A stretch of DNA of 64,000 nt from Pseudomonas veronii (GCF_001439695.1 NZ_JYLL01000027.1:20646-84645); one strand, 5' to 3'. Shown: positions 17,603-26,824, counted from the stretch's first letter. Notes: a model not told the origin generated them from the sequence alone. Numbers and translations are program-made.

Positions 17603-19978
17603 TCAGAAGTCGACCGTGGCCGAGAGTAAAAGCGTGCGTGGCGAGCCCTGGGAAAACGCTCCATAAGAGGCGACACCCGACCAGTACTCGCGATCGAACA
17701 GGTTTTGCACCGTGGCGCGGAACGTTGTCGGCCGCTGTGCGATACGCGTGGTGTAACGTGCGCCGAGGTCGATGCGGGTCCAGGGATCCAGTTGTTGGCT
17801 GTTGGCCTGGTTGACGTACTGGCGGGCGGTATAGATCGCGCCACTGGTGAACGTCAGCCCCTCGACCCAGGGGATGTCCCATTCGGCCCAGAGGTTGGCT
17901 TGTACATCCGGCACGCCGACCGGAGTGTTGCCCCGGTTGGCGGCAATGCCGGTTTTGGTCAACTGTGCATCCAGCAGCGTCACTCCCCCGAGCAGGCGCG
18001 CGCCTGGGGCGACCTCGCCAAACAGGTTCAGCTCGATGCCCCGATTGCGCTGTTCGCCTTGCACCGAAAACGTCCCGCCCGACAACTCGCCGCTGGGCTT
18101 CTTGATCTGGAACAGCGCCAGGGTCGCCATGAACGTGCCGTAGTCGAGCTTGACCCCGATCTCCTGCTGCCGGGAAACGTAAGGGGCGAAGATCTGGCCT
18201 GCATTGGCGGCGTTGGCCGGGGCGACGTCGCCCTTGCTCAGGCCCTCAAGGTAGTTGTAGTAGAGCGACACATGGTCCCAGGGTTTGACCACCACCCCGA
18301 ACAGCGGCGTGGTCTTGCCTCCGTCATACGCCGTGCTCACCGTACCGGAGGCGTTGTAGTTGCTCGACTCAATATGCTGTCTGCGCAGGCCGAAGGTGAC
18401 CTGCAGGCGTTGCTCGAGCACCGACAGGGTGTCGGCGATGGCGATGCCGGATAATTGCGTCGCGGAGACCTTTGGCGTATCCGGCTCGGCAATCGAAGGC
18501 TTGGGCTGATCGATCGGGTGGTAGATGTTCGACAGGATGACCGCGCCGGATGTGATGCCACGGGACAACTCGTCGCGATAACGCGAGACTTGCAGGGCCG
18601 TGACGTGGCCGACCGGCCCGGTGTCGAAGCGTAGGCGCGTGCCCGCATCGACGGTGTAGCGCTGCACGTTGAACTTGTAATAGCCGGGTGTCGAGGCGGT
18701 GTCGCCGGCGGCGTTGAGGAGGGTTGGGGTCTGGTCGGACATGCGCGCGACAGCCGACCTGCCGCCACCGGCATGGGCGAAGACGGTCAAGGCGTCGGTG
18801 AGGTCGTATTCACCGCTGAGCAACGCGGATTTATCACGGGTTTCGGACCAGCCCCAGTCTTGGCTCACATTGGTCCGCCCATTGGCGGCGGAAGGTATCT
18901 CCACGCCCGTGTCGATCAGGAACGGTCGAGATGCCGCGTCGAACTTTTCTTGCTGGGAGATCAGGTCCAGGCTGCCTCGCAGGCGATCGGACCGGTAGTC
19001 CAGGGACACGGCGCCGAGCCCGACGGCGCGCGATTGGTCGTCGATCACGGTGTTGCCTTGCTGGACACTGGCGTTGACCCGCACCCCCCATCGGCGTTCC
19101 TCGCCAAAGCGCCGGCTGATGTCGATATGATTCCCCAGTTGCGCATCCTGGGCGTAACTGGCGGTGAACCGCGTCAAGTCTTCATCCAGGGAGCGCTTGG
19201 GCACCACATTGATCACCCCGCCGACGGCACTGTTGGGCGACATGCCGTAGAGCAGTGCGCTCGGGCCTTTGACGACCTCGATGCGTTCGGCGTATTCGGT
19301 GAACACCCGATAGTTGGAGGCCACGCCATAGACACCGTCGAAGGCCAGCTCACCGAGGTTGCCTTCGCCGACCGGAAACCCACGGATAAAAAAAGAATCG
19401 ACAATCCCGCCGGTCTGCCCGGTGGCGCGGACCGACGAATCGCGCTCCAGCACGTCGCCCACGGTCGTTGCCTGTTGGTCCTTGATCAGCGACGAGGTGT
19501 AAGTGCTGACGCTGAAGGGCGCGTCCATTACATCGGTATTACCCAGCATGCCCAGGCGTCCTCCCGCGGCCACCTGGCCCCCCGGGTACACCGGGGGCAA
19601 GGTCTCGGCCGGCTGGTCGTGGCCACTGATCGTGGTCTGCGCCAGGGTGACCCTGCGGAGCGCCAAGGTGTAGCTGCCGTCGTTGCGCAGCAGCATGTCC
19701 AGGCCACTGCCGGCCAGCAAATGCGCGACTGCCGCCTGGGTCGAGTAATTTCCAGAAAGCCTTGGGCTGATCAACCCTTCAGTGATCGACGGCTCGAAGG
19801 ACAAGGCAATGCCGGCTTCCACGGCAAAGCTCGACAAGGTTGCGCCGAGCGGTCCGGGGGCAAGGTTGTACGCGCGCACGGTCACTGAATCCAGCTGCAC
19901 CGGCGCGTCCGCCCGGGCCAAAGGGCAGGCCGCACCGATCAGGGTCAGGCTGAGCAACGCGCTGCGAATGACCGGCAT
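17603..19978 (-). CDS. TonB-dependent siderophore receptor with N-terminal signalling (STN) domain
   Basis: 791 residues from ATG 19978. A signal peptide ends ACPLARADA. An STN domain follows (about 30-110: PLGATLSSFAVEAGIALSFEPSI, STQAAVAHLLAGSGLDMLL), then the plug (DVMDAPFSVSTYTSSLIKDQ, FFIRGFPVGEGNLGELAFDGVYG, RIEVVKGPSALLYG) and a 22-strand barrel ending SPRTLLLSATVDF with the terminal Phe needed for assembly. The STN domain contacts FecR, so this receptor both imports and signals. It is followed by the ABC importer genes on the same strand. A TTG three bases upstream is an alternative start. Confidence 0.9.
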   Translation of the reverse strand: MPVIRSALLSLTLIGAACPLARADAPVQLDSVTVRAYNLAPGPLGATLSSFAVEAGIALSFEPSITEGLISPRLSGNYSTQAAVAHLLAGSGLDMLLRNDGSYTLALRRVTLAQTTISGHDQPAETLPPVYPGGQVAAGGRLGMLGNTDVMDAPFSVSTYTSSLIKDQQATTVGDVLERDSSVRATGQTGGIVDSFFIRGFPVGEGNLGELAFDGVYGVASNYRVFTEYAERIEVVKGPSALLYGMSPNSAVGGVINVVPKRSLDEDLTRFTASYAQDAQLGNHIDISRRFGEERRWGVRVNASVQQGNTVIDDQSRAVGLGAVSLDYRSDRLRGSLDLISQQEKFDAASRPFLIDTGVEIPSAANGRTNVSQDWGWSETRDKSALLSGEYDLTDALTVFAHAGGGRSAVARMSDQTPTLLNAAGDTASTPGYYKFNVQRYTVDAGTRLRFDTGPVGHVTALQVSRYRDELSRGITSGAVILSNIYHPIDQPKPSIAEPDTPKVSATQLSGIAIADTLSVLEQRLQVTFGLRRQHIESSNYNASGTVSTAYDGGKTTPLFGVVVKPWDHVSLYYNYLEGLSKGDVAPANAANAGQIFAPYVSRQQEIGVKLDYGTFMATLALFQIKKPSGELSGGTFSVQGEQRNRGIELNLFGEVAPGARLLGGVTLLDAQLTKTGIAANRGNTPVGVPDVQANLWAEWDIPWVEGLTFTSGAIYTARQYVNQANSQQLDPWTRIDLGARYTTRIAQRPTTFRATVQNLFDREYWSGVASYGAFSQGSPRTLLLSATVDF

Positions 19979-20013
19979 CAATGGGGGGCCCTGTGGCGAG
20001 AGGAAGTGGCTGT

Positions 20014-20048
20014 TCCTTCATTGCCAGTTGAGATCAAAAAAAGTATCA
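20014..20048 (-). promoter_or_regulatory. Element shared with the second receptor gene, candidate ECF-sigma promoter
   Basis: On the minus strand TGATACTTTTT, ten bases, then CTGGCAAT lies 36-70 bp before the STN receptor start. The same two blocks with the same ten-base gap occur before the other receptor gene at 23008. The adjacent FecI-type sigma factor is the natural candidate to read it; this is inference from position and repetition. Confidence 0.5.
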
Positions 20049-20089
20049 GCCTGGCAATGCTTTTTTTTGCGAGGTTTGCCTTCGCGGCG

Positions 20090-21067
20090 TCAGGCGGGCG
20101 ACAGCGTGACCCAATACCCGTTCAAATGGCCGGTGGCGAGCACCGGGTAGGTTTGCACCAGCATGTTCAAGGTGCGTTGGGTATCGCTGATCGGGAAGGC
20201 ACCCGAGACGCGCAGGTCGGCAATGGCCGGATCGCAGCGCACAAAACCACGACGATAACGCGCCAGCTCGGCAACGAAATCCGCCAGGCGCATCTTGTCC
20301 GCCATCAGCATGCCCTGGGCCCAGGCACCGACGTAGCGACCGGCGGCAGTCAGCGCTCCAAAGGTCTGTGAGGAAAAGTCGGTGCGCTGCCCGGCGTTGA
20401 CGATCAGCGGCGCGGTTTGGCGGTTTTCGGCCAGTTCCACTTTCACTGCGCCTTCCAGTACGGCGAGCTGGGTACGCGGGCCCAGTTCACGCACGGTAAA
20501 GCGCGTGCCCAGGGCCTGCATGCGGCCCTGTCGGGTGATGACGAGGAAGGGGCGGGGGACGGAAGCGGTATCCGGTGCGGTCTGCACCAGTATTTCGCCT
20601 TCGCGCAGATGGATCAGCCGCTGTTGGCCATCAAACAGCACATCCATGGCGGTGTCGGTATTCAACGTGATGCGTGAGCCATCGGCCAGGGTCAATTCGC
20701 GTTGTTGGCCCACGGCCGTGCGGTAGTCGGACGACCATCGGCCTGACTCCACCAGCTTCCAACTGCCCCAACCCGCCGGTATCACCGCCAGCAGCAGGGC
20801 CAATTTACCCAGGGCCGCACGCCGCTCCAGATTGCTTGGCCGATCCAGCGCCGACATCGCCAGGGAAGACGGCAAGCCGCCCAGCTTGCTTTGCAGCAAT
20901 TGCGCCCGCGACCACGCGAGATCGCGCTCGGGGCTGCTGACCTTCCAGCGCTCCCACTCGGCACGCTCGTTGTCGCTCAACCCGTTGTCGCTCAAACGCA
21001 TCAGCCATTCGGCGGCCTCTTCAAGCACGTCGGGATTCAGCGGTGGCTCTCTGCGCAGCGAGCGCAT
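20090..21067 (-). CDS. fecR: FecR-family anti-sigma/sigma regulator
   Basis: 325 residues. The N-terminal cytoplasmic domain (EEAAEWLMRLSDNGLSDNERAEWERWKVSSPERDLAW, about 16-52) binds the sigma factor. A membrane helix near 90-105 follows, then the periplasmic FecR domain (YRTAVGQQRELTLADGSRITLNTDTAMDV) and a C-terminal domain ending ISDTQRTLNMLVQTYPV that meets the receptor STN domain. ATG follows the sigma gene stop directly. The membrane-crossing cascade is receptor, FecR, FecI. Confidence 0.9.
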   Translation of the reverse strand: MRSLRREPPLNPDVLEEAAEWLMRLSDNGLSDNERAEWERWKVSSPERDLAWSRAQLLQSKLGGLPSSLAMSALDRPSNLERRAALGKLALLLAVIPAGWGSWKLVESGRWSSDYRTAVGQQRELTLADGSRITLNTDTAMDVLFDGQQRLIHLREGEILVQTAPDTASVPRPFLVITRQGRMQALGTRFTVRELGPRTQLAVLEGAVKVELAENRQTAPLIVNAGQRTDFSSQTFGALTAAGRYVGAWAQGMLMADKMRLADFVAELARYRRGFVRCDPAIADLRVSGAFPISDTQRTLNMLVQTYPVLATGHLNGYWVTLSPA

Positions 21068-21583
21068 CTATTCGACCATCATCATGCAGTGCAGGAACGC
21101 TTGCTTCATGTAGCGTTTGACGGTGATCAGCGAGACGTCCAGTTGCTTGGCGATGTCGTCGTATTTCAGCCCGTTGATCTGCGACAGCAGGAACGCCCGC
21201 TTCACCAGCGGCGGCAGGGCATCGAGCATGGCGTCGATTTCGTGCAGGGTTTCCAGCACCATGAAGTGCGATTCAGGCGACGGCACATCCTGTGCGGGCG
21301 CGTTGGCGAGTGCCTCCAGGTAGGCACGCTCCAGCGCCTTGCGTTGGTACCAGTTGATCAGGATGCCCTTGGCCACGCAGCTCAAGTAGGCGCGAGGCTG
21401 CTCGATTACCGTGACCTGTGAAGCCAGGATGCGGGTGAAGGTGTCCTGCGCCAGATCCGCCGCATCCATGGCGTTGCCCAGTTTTCTTTTCAGCGTCGCG
21501 TACAGCCAGCTGTGATGCCCGCTGTACAGGGCCTCAATCGCGCGCAGGTGACTCGGGTGGTTCGCGGAGTGGGTTTGGCTCAT
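21068..21583 (-). CDS. fecI: FecI-type ECF sigma factor for iron uptake
   Basis: About 171 residues. Region 2 reads ALYSGHHSWLYATLKRKLGNAMDAADLAQDTFTRIL and region 4 reads LPPLVKRAFLLSQINGLKYDDIAKQLDVSLITVKRYMKQAF, the standard iron-starvation ECF pattern. It should direct RNA polymerase to the receptor promoter(s). ATG 21583 (MSQTH) is chosen; ATG 21598 is also possible and neither has a clear ribosome-binding site. A Fur-box-like palindrome sits immediately upstream, so expression should rise on iron shortage. Confidence 0.88.
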   Translation of the reverse strand: MSQTHSANHPSHLRAIEALYSGHHSWLYATLKRKLGNAMDAADLAQDTFTRILASQVTVIEQPRAYLSCVAKGILINWYQRKALERAYLEALANAPAQDVPSPESHFMVLETLHEIDAMLDALPPLVKRAFLLSQINGLKYDDIAKQLDVSLITVKRYMKQAFLHCMMMVE

Positions 21584-21601
21584 GGCGCGGGCGTGCATCT
21601 A

Positions 21602-21620
21602 ATTGAGAAGTATTCCCAAT
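21602..21620. promoter_or_regulatory. Candidate Fur box upstream of fecI
   Basis: ATTGAGAAG-T-ATTCCCAAT is a 19-bp imperfect palindrome (7 of 9 arm positions pair) of the AATGAGAATCATTCTCATT type used by Pseudomonas Fur. It lies just before the fecI start, where iron-loaded Fur would block the promoter. Functional assignment is inference. Confidence 0.55.
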
Positions 21621-21718
21621 GCTAGTTGACAAGATGCTTGAAAAGCAAGGGGGGATCAGTGCCCCGCGATCGGTGCGATCCCCTGTGCTGGCGTGTCCTT
21701 CATCGCCAGGCACCTGGT

Positions 21719-22963
21719 TCAATCCCGATCCGCGACTTGGTGGGGTTGCTTGCCCGCGGGCCAGTAACGCAGAGCGACGATCAGCACCAGCGCCAGCGCA
21801 TACGCCAGGCAAACGAACAGATACGTGTAGGGCAGGCCATACGCTTGGCTGAGCAAGCCGCCGATGCAGATACCGGCAATCGAGGCAAACTGCGCGGTGC
21901 TTTGCGCGATACCCAGTACATAGCCCTGTCGGGCGCTGTCGGCGGTGGTCGAGATCAGGGCCATCAGCACTGGCGTCGTGGCACCCAGCAGTACTCCCCA
22001 GACGAAGTAGGCCAGGATAAACACCACGGGGTTGCGGGTAATGCCCGCCACGGCGGTCAGCGCGATGCAACCGATCACCACGTAAGTGATGCGCTGCAGC
22101 GTCTGGCGTAGAGAGCGCTGCTCGAAGTAGCGCGACCATGCCGTCGCCGAAAGAATGAAGCCCAGGGCCAATAGCCCGTAGCACAGGCCGACCACTGAGT
22201 GGCTGACATCGAATGTGGAACTGACGTAAAGCGAGAACGAAGTCTGGGGCAGCATTCGCGCCAACAGCAGAATCCCCATGATGCCCAACAGCGACAGCAG
22301 GGGCGAGCCGCGCCAGCCGGCAGCGCTGGCCTGGGCGGGGGCGCAGGTGTTTACCGGCGCGGTTTTTTTCACGGGGGGGACGTCCGGCAGTGTCATGGCG
22401 GCGATCACCGTGCAGGCGGCGCATAACACCGAGGCCACGATATTGATCCAGAAAAACGTCGCGTAATCGAGAATCAGGCCGCCGAGCACGGCGCCCAGCA
22501 ACGAGCCGACGTTGGTCGATATCTGCAGAATCGCGAACAGCCGGGCCCGGCGCGACGGGCTTTCGATACTCACGCCGTAGGCCTGCGCCGGGGCAATGTA
22601 GCCCGCGAAGGCACCCTGCAGGAAACGCAGGGCCAGGATCGCCCAGATGTCGCTGAAAAACGCCAGGCCGAGCTGGGTCAAGGACAACCCGGCGAGCGCG
22701 CGGATCATCATCAACTTGTGCCCGTATCGATCGCCGATACGGCCCCAGAACGCACTGGTCAGCATGATGCCCAGCATCGGTCCCACGTACACAGCGATGC
22801 TGGCGAAACTGAAAAGCGCCTCCGAAGAGGCCAGCTCGCGCAGGTGTACGGGCCAGAATGGCCCGCTCATTTCCATCGCGCCCATGGAGACCAGTTGGAT
22901 CGCGAACAAAAGATAAACAAGGGTCCTGACACTTGAACCCTGAATGACACCTGCATGGGACAT
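21719..22963 (-). CDS. MFS transporter in siderophore island
   Basis: 414 residues from ATG 22963 (MSHAGV), about 12 membrane segments. The cytoplasmic loop signature is present after helix 2 (FWGRIGDRYGHKLMMIRALAGL), with a SARQGYVLGIAQSTAQFASIAGICIGGLL segment in the second half. It resembles MdtG-like drug/metabolite exporters. Lying between fecI and a second receptor gene, it could export a siderophore, or carry a siderophore or its breakdown product across the inner membrane. There are no biosynthesis genes in the window, so the direction of transport is open. The frame extends to 23035, but the shorter start fits membrane topology. Confidence 0.8.
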   Translation of the reverse strand: MSHAGVIQGSSVRTLVYLLFAIQLVSMGAMEMSGPFWPVHLRELASSEALFSFASIAVYVGPMLGIMLTSAFWGRIGDRYGHKLMMIRALAGLSLTQLGLAFFSDIWAILALRFLQGAFAGYIAPAQAYGVSIESPSRRARLFAILQISTNVGSLLGAVLGGLILDYATFFWINIVASVLCAACTVIAAMTLPDVPPVKKTAPVNTCAPAQASAAGWRGSPLLSLLGIMGILLLARMLPQTSFSLYVSSTFDVSHSVVGLCYGLLALGFILSATAWSRYFEQRSLRQTLQRITYVVIGCIALTAVAGITRNPVVFILAYFVWGVLLGATTPVLMALISTTADSARQGYVLGIAQSTAQFASIAGICIGGLLSQAYGLPYTYLFVCLAYALALVLIVALRYWPAGKQPHQVADRD

Positions 22964-23007
22964 GGGACGGCCTCGGCGGATGAACCCGGTAAAAAAACAG
23001 GGAGGGA

Positions 23008-23036
23008 TGATACTTTTTCGCAAGTCGGCTGGCATT
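23008..23036 (+). promoter_or_regulatory. Second copy of the shared receptor-gene element
   Basis: TGATACTTTTT, ten bases (CGCAAGTCGG), then CTGGCATT, ending 43 bp before the receptor start. It is identical in both blocks, apart from the last A/T position, to the element before the STN receptor at 20014-20048. The conserved spacing argues for one protein reading both. Confidence 0.5.
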
Positions 23037-23052
23037 AGGAGTGATTCCCATT
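23034..23052. promoter_or_regulatory. Candidate Fur box between the MFS gene and the second receptor gene
   Basis: Read on the minus strand, AATGGGAATCACTCCTAAT matches 14 of 19 positions of the Pseudomonas-type box AATGAGAATCATTCTCATT. It lies 28 bp before the receptor start and 71 bp before the divergent MFS start, so it could control both. Assignment is by motif only. Confidence 0.45.
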
Positions 23053-23079
23053 TTCCTACGTTGAAAGGATCCTCTCGTC

Positions 23080-25290
23080 ATGCCCGTTATCTGTCGTCCC
23101 TATGGTGAACGCGTGTTAACCCTCGCGATTCGGAGCGCCATGCTGAATGTCGTCTTGGTCGCATGCAGCGCCAATGCCTCGGCGGCTACGCCACAGCCCG
23201 CAGCGGGCGACGCGTCAACGCCTGACAGCGCGCAGAGCCTGATCCTCGACACCACCACCATCGACGCCCGCGAGGCTGGCCCCACGGCATTGCCGCCGGT
23301 ACTGGCCGGCGGGCAGGTCGCCCGTGGCGCGCGCCTGGGGATGATGGGCAACAAGGATGTGATGGACGCCCCGTTCAGTGTGACCAGCTACACCGCCAAA
23401 ACCCTGGCCGACCTGCAGACAGTGACGGCGGCCGACGCCCTGGAGCGCGATCCTTCGGTGCGGTCCACGGGGCAGACGGGCGGTATCGTCGATTCGTTTT
23501 TCATCCGTGGGTTTGCCATCGGCGAAGGCAACCTTGGCGAGTTGGCCTATGACGGCGTGTACGGTGTGGCGCCGAACTACCGGACGTTCACCGACTACGC
23601 CGAACGCATCGAGGTGCTCAAGGGGCCCGGTGCGCTGATGTACGGTGTCTCGCCGAACAGTGGCGTTGGCGGCGTCATCAACATCGTGCCGAAGCGGGCG
23701 CTGGATGAAGACCTGACGCGCTTTACCGGCAGTTACGCATCGGACTCCCAAGTGGGCGGCCACTTGGACATCAGCCGGCGCTTTGGTGAAGAAAACCAGT
23801 TTGGCCTGCGCTTCAACGGCAGCCTCCAGGGCGGCGACACCGCCGTCGATAATCAGAAGCGCGAGGTGGATATCGGGGCCATTGCCTTGGATTATCGCGG
23901 CGAGCGGTTGCGCCTGAACCTTGACTACATCAGCCAGAAAGAAAACTTTGACGGCGCCTCGCGCCCCTTCACCGTCGCAACGGGCGTCGACGTGCCATCT
24001 GCCGCCAATGGCCGCACCAGCCTGCCGCAAAAATGGGGTTGGTCGGACACCAAGGAACAGTCGGCACTGCTCGGCGGCGAGTATGATTTGAGCGATGCGC
24101 TGACCGTGTTCGCCCATGCCGGCGGGGGCAAGTCGGATGTGAAGCGCCTGTCCGACCAGGTGCCCAGGATCCTCAACGACGCCGGCGATACCAGCAATAT
24201 CCCGGGTTATTACAAGTTCAACGTCGACCGTTCGACCGCCGATGTGGGCCTTCGCGGGCTGTTCGCCACCGGGCCGGTGACGCACATGACCACGCTGATG
24301 GCGACCCGTTACCGGGACGAACTGTCCCGAGGCATCACCAATGGTAAGGAGATCCGCTCCAACATCTATCACCCGGTGGATACGCCCAAGCAATACCTCG
24401 ACGCCCCCAAGGTGCTGCGCATTTCGGAGACGGAACTGTCCGGTGTCGCACTGACGGACACCCTGGGCATGCTGGACGACCGCCTCCAACTGACCCTCGG
24501 CCTGCGCCGGCAAGCGATCGAGTCGCGTAACTACAATGCCGCCGGGGCTGTCAGCTCCCGCAACAAAGACACTGCCACGACGCCGTTGCTGGGCGTCGTG
24601 GTCAAGCCCTGGGATGACGTGTCTTTGTATTACAACTATGTCGAAGGCTTGAGCAAGGGCGATACCGCCCCAGGCACCGCGAACAACGGCGGCCAGACAT
24701 TCGCCCCTTATGTGTCCAAACAGCACGAGCTCGGCGTGAAGTATGAACACCACACGTTCATCACGACCGTGGCGTTGTTCCAGATCGAAAAACCCAGCGG
24801 CGAGCTGGGTGCCAACAATGTGTATTCCGTGCAATCGGAGCAACGCAACCGTGGCGTGGAGGTGAGCCTGTACGGGGAAGTCGCGCCGGGCACGCGCTTG
24901 ATGGGGGGCGTGACGTTCCTCGACGGCGAGTTGACGAAGTCCGCCACCGCGGCCAACCGGGGCAACAAACCGGTCGGCGTACCCGACATCCAGGCCAACC
25001 TCTGGGCCGAATGGGATACCCCATGGCTGGAAGGCTTTACCTTGACCGGCGGCGCGATCTACACCGACAGCCAATACGTCAACCAGGCCAACACCCAGGA
25101 ACTGGACGCCTGGACTCGCATCGATGCGGGCGCGCGTTATGCCACGAAGATAGAAGGGCGACCTACGACGTTCCGCGCCACCGTGCAGAACGTATTCGAC
25201 CGTGAGTACTGGTCGGGCGTCGCCTCCTACGGCGCCTTTTCCCCGGGATCTCCGCGCACCTTGCAGTTGTCGGCCACGGTTGATTTCTGA
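23080..25290 (+). CDS. TonB-dependent siderophore receptor without signalling domain (paralogue)
   Basis: 736 residues: signal peptide ending CSANASA, plug (DVMDAPFSVTSYTAKTLADLQ, FFIRGFAIGEGNLGELAYDGVYG, RIEVLKGPGALMYG) and barrel ending SPRTLQLSATVDF. It aligns with the STN receptor at 17603-19978 along plug and barrel, including long near-identical runs, but the segment corresponding to the STN domain is absent. It should import the same or a related ferric chelate without signalling. AAAGGA lies upstream of the ATG with ten bases between. Confidence 0.9.
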   Translation: MPVICRPYGERVLTLAIRSAMLNVVLVACSANASAATPQPAAGDASTPDSAQSLILDTTTIDAREAGPTALPPVLAGGQVARGARLGMMGNKDVMDAPFSVTSYTAKTLADLQTVTAADALERDPSVRSTGQTGGIVDSFFIRGFAIGEGNLGELAYDGVYGVAPNYRTFTDYAERIEVLKGPGALMYGVSPNSGVGGVINIVPKRALDEDLTRFTGSYASDSQVGGHLDISRRFGEENQFGLRFNGSLQGGDTAVDNQKREVDIGAIALDYRGERLRLNLDYISQKENFDGASRPFTVATGVDVPSAANGRTSLPQKWGWSDTKEQSALLGGEYDLSDALTVFAHAGGGKSDVKRLSDQVPRILNDAGDTSNIPGYYKFNVDRSTADVGLRGLFATGPVTHMTTLMATRYRDELSRGITNGKEIRSNIYHPVDTPKQYLDAPKVLRISETELSGVALTDTLGMLDDRLQLTLGLRRQAIESRNYNAAGAVSSRNKDTATTPLLGVVVKPWDDVSLYYNYVEGLSKGDTAPGTANNGGQTFAPYVSKQHELGVKYEHHTFITTVALFQIEKPSGELGANNVYSVQSEQRNRGVEVSLYGEVAPGTRLMGGVTFLDGELTKSATAANRGNKPVGVPDIQANLWAEWDTPWLEGFTLTGGAIYTDSQYVNQANTQELDAWTRIDAGARYATKIEGRPTTFRATVQNVFDREYWSGVASYGAFSPGSPRTLQLSATVDF

Positions 25291-25473
25291 GGTCGGTGTG
25301 GAGTGTGCTTTTCATGACGGCGAATGTGCCGCGCACCGCCGGCGACCGGCTCGATGCAGCGATAGCGGAGTGAGTGTTATCGAGTAAAAAGTTTTATTGA
25401 CTAAAGATAAATATCGGGTAATGATTTCTGTGCATCTGCTCTCATGCAGAGTCATCTCCAGGGTCATCTCCCG

Positions 25474-26736
25474 ATGAGTCATAAAAACCCGTCTTTTCTT
25501 GCGACGCTTTACGTCGAGGCCACTGAATCGTCGTCGGCCACTTGCGCGGCCCCTTTGCTGATGCATGGCTTTCCCGCCGAGCCGGAACACCGAGTCACGT
25601 GGCACAACTGGATGCGTCCGCCCTTCAGCCAGTGGGGGTTCCGCAACCTGGCGCGCTTGCGCCCCACTATTGACGTACCGGCGGGCCCAGGGCCGGTCGG
25701 TACGCTCAAGCAGGCTCCCAATGCGCTGGACCAGCTGTGTTTCGACAGTGAGTGTGGGCTGAGCATCAGCGTTATCGACCACCTCGAGGCCAGCCAGACC
25801 GACGCCTTTTTGGTGATGCAGGGCGACACGGTATTGTTCGAGCGCTACTTCAACGGTCAGCAGGCCTGCGACCGGCACATCATGTTTTCGGTGACCAAGT
25901 CGCTGATCGGCACCCTTGGTGAACAGCTGGTTTCCAGTGGCGTGCTCGAGCCCGGGTTACCCGTCGCGTACTACGTGCCCGAACTGGTGGGCAGCGCGTT
26001 TGGCGATGCGACGGTGCGCCAGTTGTTCGATATGGCGGTGGGCATCGACTACAGCGAGGTGTACGACGATCCCAACTCGGAGAGCTCGCAGTACGGTTAC
26101 GCCTGCGGGTTTCAACCGGCACCGGCGCAATACGCTCAATTCGAGTCGTTGTACCAGTACCTGCCATCCCTCAAAAAGCGCGCCAGCCACGGTGGCTTTT
26201 TCCATTATGTGACCGCGACCACCGAAGCCTTGGCTTGGGTCATGGAGCGCGCCTCGGGCAAGGCCTGCAGTCAGTTGTTGGCAGAAATCTGGAGCCGGCT
26301 GGGCTGTGATCGCGACGGCTATTTCATGGCTGATCCCTGGGGACGTAACGTCGCCGGGGCGGGTTTCAGTGCGACGTTAAGAGACATGGCGCGCTTCGGT
26401 CGTCTGCTGGCCAACGATGGCTGTCACGAGGGGGTTGAGCTGCTGTCGCCCGAGACCGTGGCACGTATCGCCGCCGGTGGGGATCCGGCGATCTACGCGC
26501 AAAATGCCGAGTTCTCCGGCTGGACACCGGGTGCGTCCTATCGAAGCCAGTGGTACGTGTTCAACGATCACAGCCAGGCCCTGATGGCCGGTGGCATCCA
26601 CGGCCAGTACCTGTTCATCGACAAGCCCTCCGGCGTCGTGATCGTCAAGCAATCGTCGCTGACCGATGCGGTCGGCCCGTTCGATGCCGATAGCGTGCGA
26701 ATGCTGCGCGCTATCAGCGCTCACCTGAGTCACTGA
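25474..26736 (+). CDS. Beta-lactamase-fold serine hydrolase, 6-aminohexanoate-dimer-hydrolase (NylB)-like
   Basis: 420 residues from ATG 25474 (MSHKNPSF); an in-frame ATG at 25444 is the alternative. The N-terminal MHGFPAEPEHRVTWHNWMRPPFSQWGFRNLARL is characteristic of the NylB group. The nucleophile motif SVTK is at about 139-142 and the likely Tyr base is in GGFFHYVTATTEALAWVMERASG. The terminal GGIHGQYLFID is the third active-site motif. NylB-type enzymes cleave amide bonds of short amino-acid oligomers, and relatives act on esters. No clear signal peptide is seen, so it is probably cytoplasmic. A porin and a polyamine-type binding protein gene follow on the same strand. Confidence 0.83.
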   Translation: MSHKNPSFLATLYVEATESSSATCAAPLLMHGFPAEPEHRVTWHNWMRPPFSQWGFRNLARLRPTIDVPAGPGPVGTLKQAPNALDQLCFDSECGLSISVIDHLEASQTDAFLVMQGDTVLFERYFNGQQACDRHIMFSVTKSLIGTLGEQLVSSGVLEPGLPVAYYVPELVGSAFGDATVRQLFDMAVGIDYSEVYDDPNSESSQYGYACGFQPAPAQYAQFESLYQYLPSLKKRASHGGFFHYVTATTEALAWVMERASGKACSQLLAEIWSRLGCDRDGYFMADPWGRNVAGAGFSATLRDMARFGRLLANDGCHEGVELLSPETVARIAAGGDPAIYAQNAEFSGWTPGASYRSQWYVFNDHSQALMAGGIHGQYLFIDKPSGVVIVKQSSLTDAVGPFDADSVRMLRAISAHLSH

Positions 26737-26824
26737 CACACCCCGAAAAATAAGAGTCTTGCGTTCTATTCACCTGGCTTTGCCATGTGTTGGCGGCGCT
26801 TTGCGTCGCCATTGACTGCCCTGT

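Noticed and set aside
23215..25074. A 619-codon minus-strand frame opposite the second TonB receptor gene
   Set aside because: His/Gln/Gly/Arg-rich shadow composition, no motif, and the plus-strand receptor is complete.
21719..25290. A siderophore biosynthesis locus
   Set aside because: Only uptake, export-type and regulatory genes are present; no NRPS, NIS synthetase or hydroxylase gene is seen.
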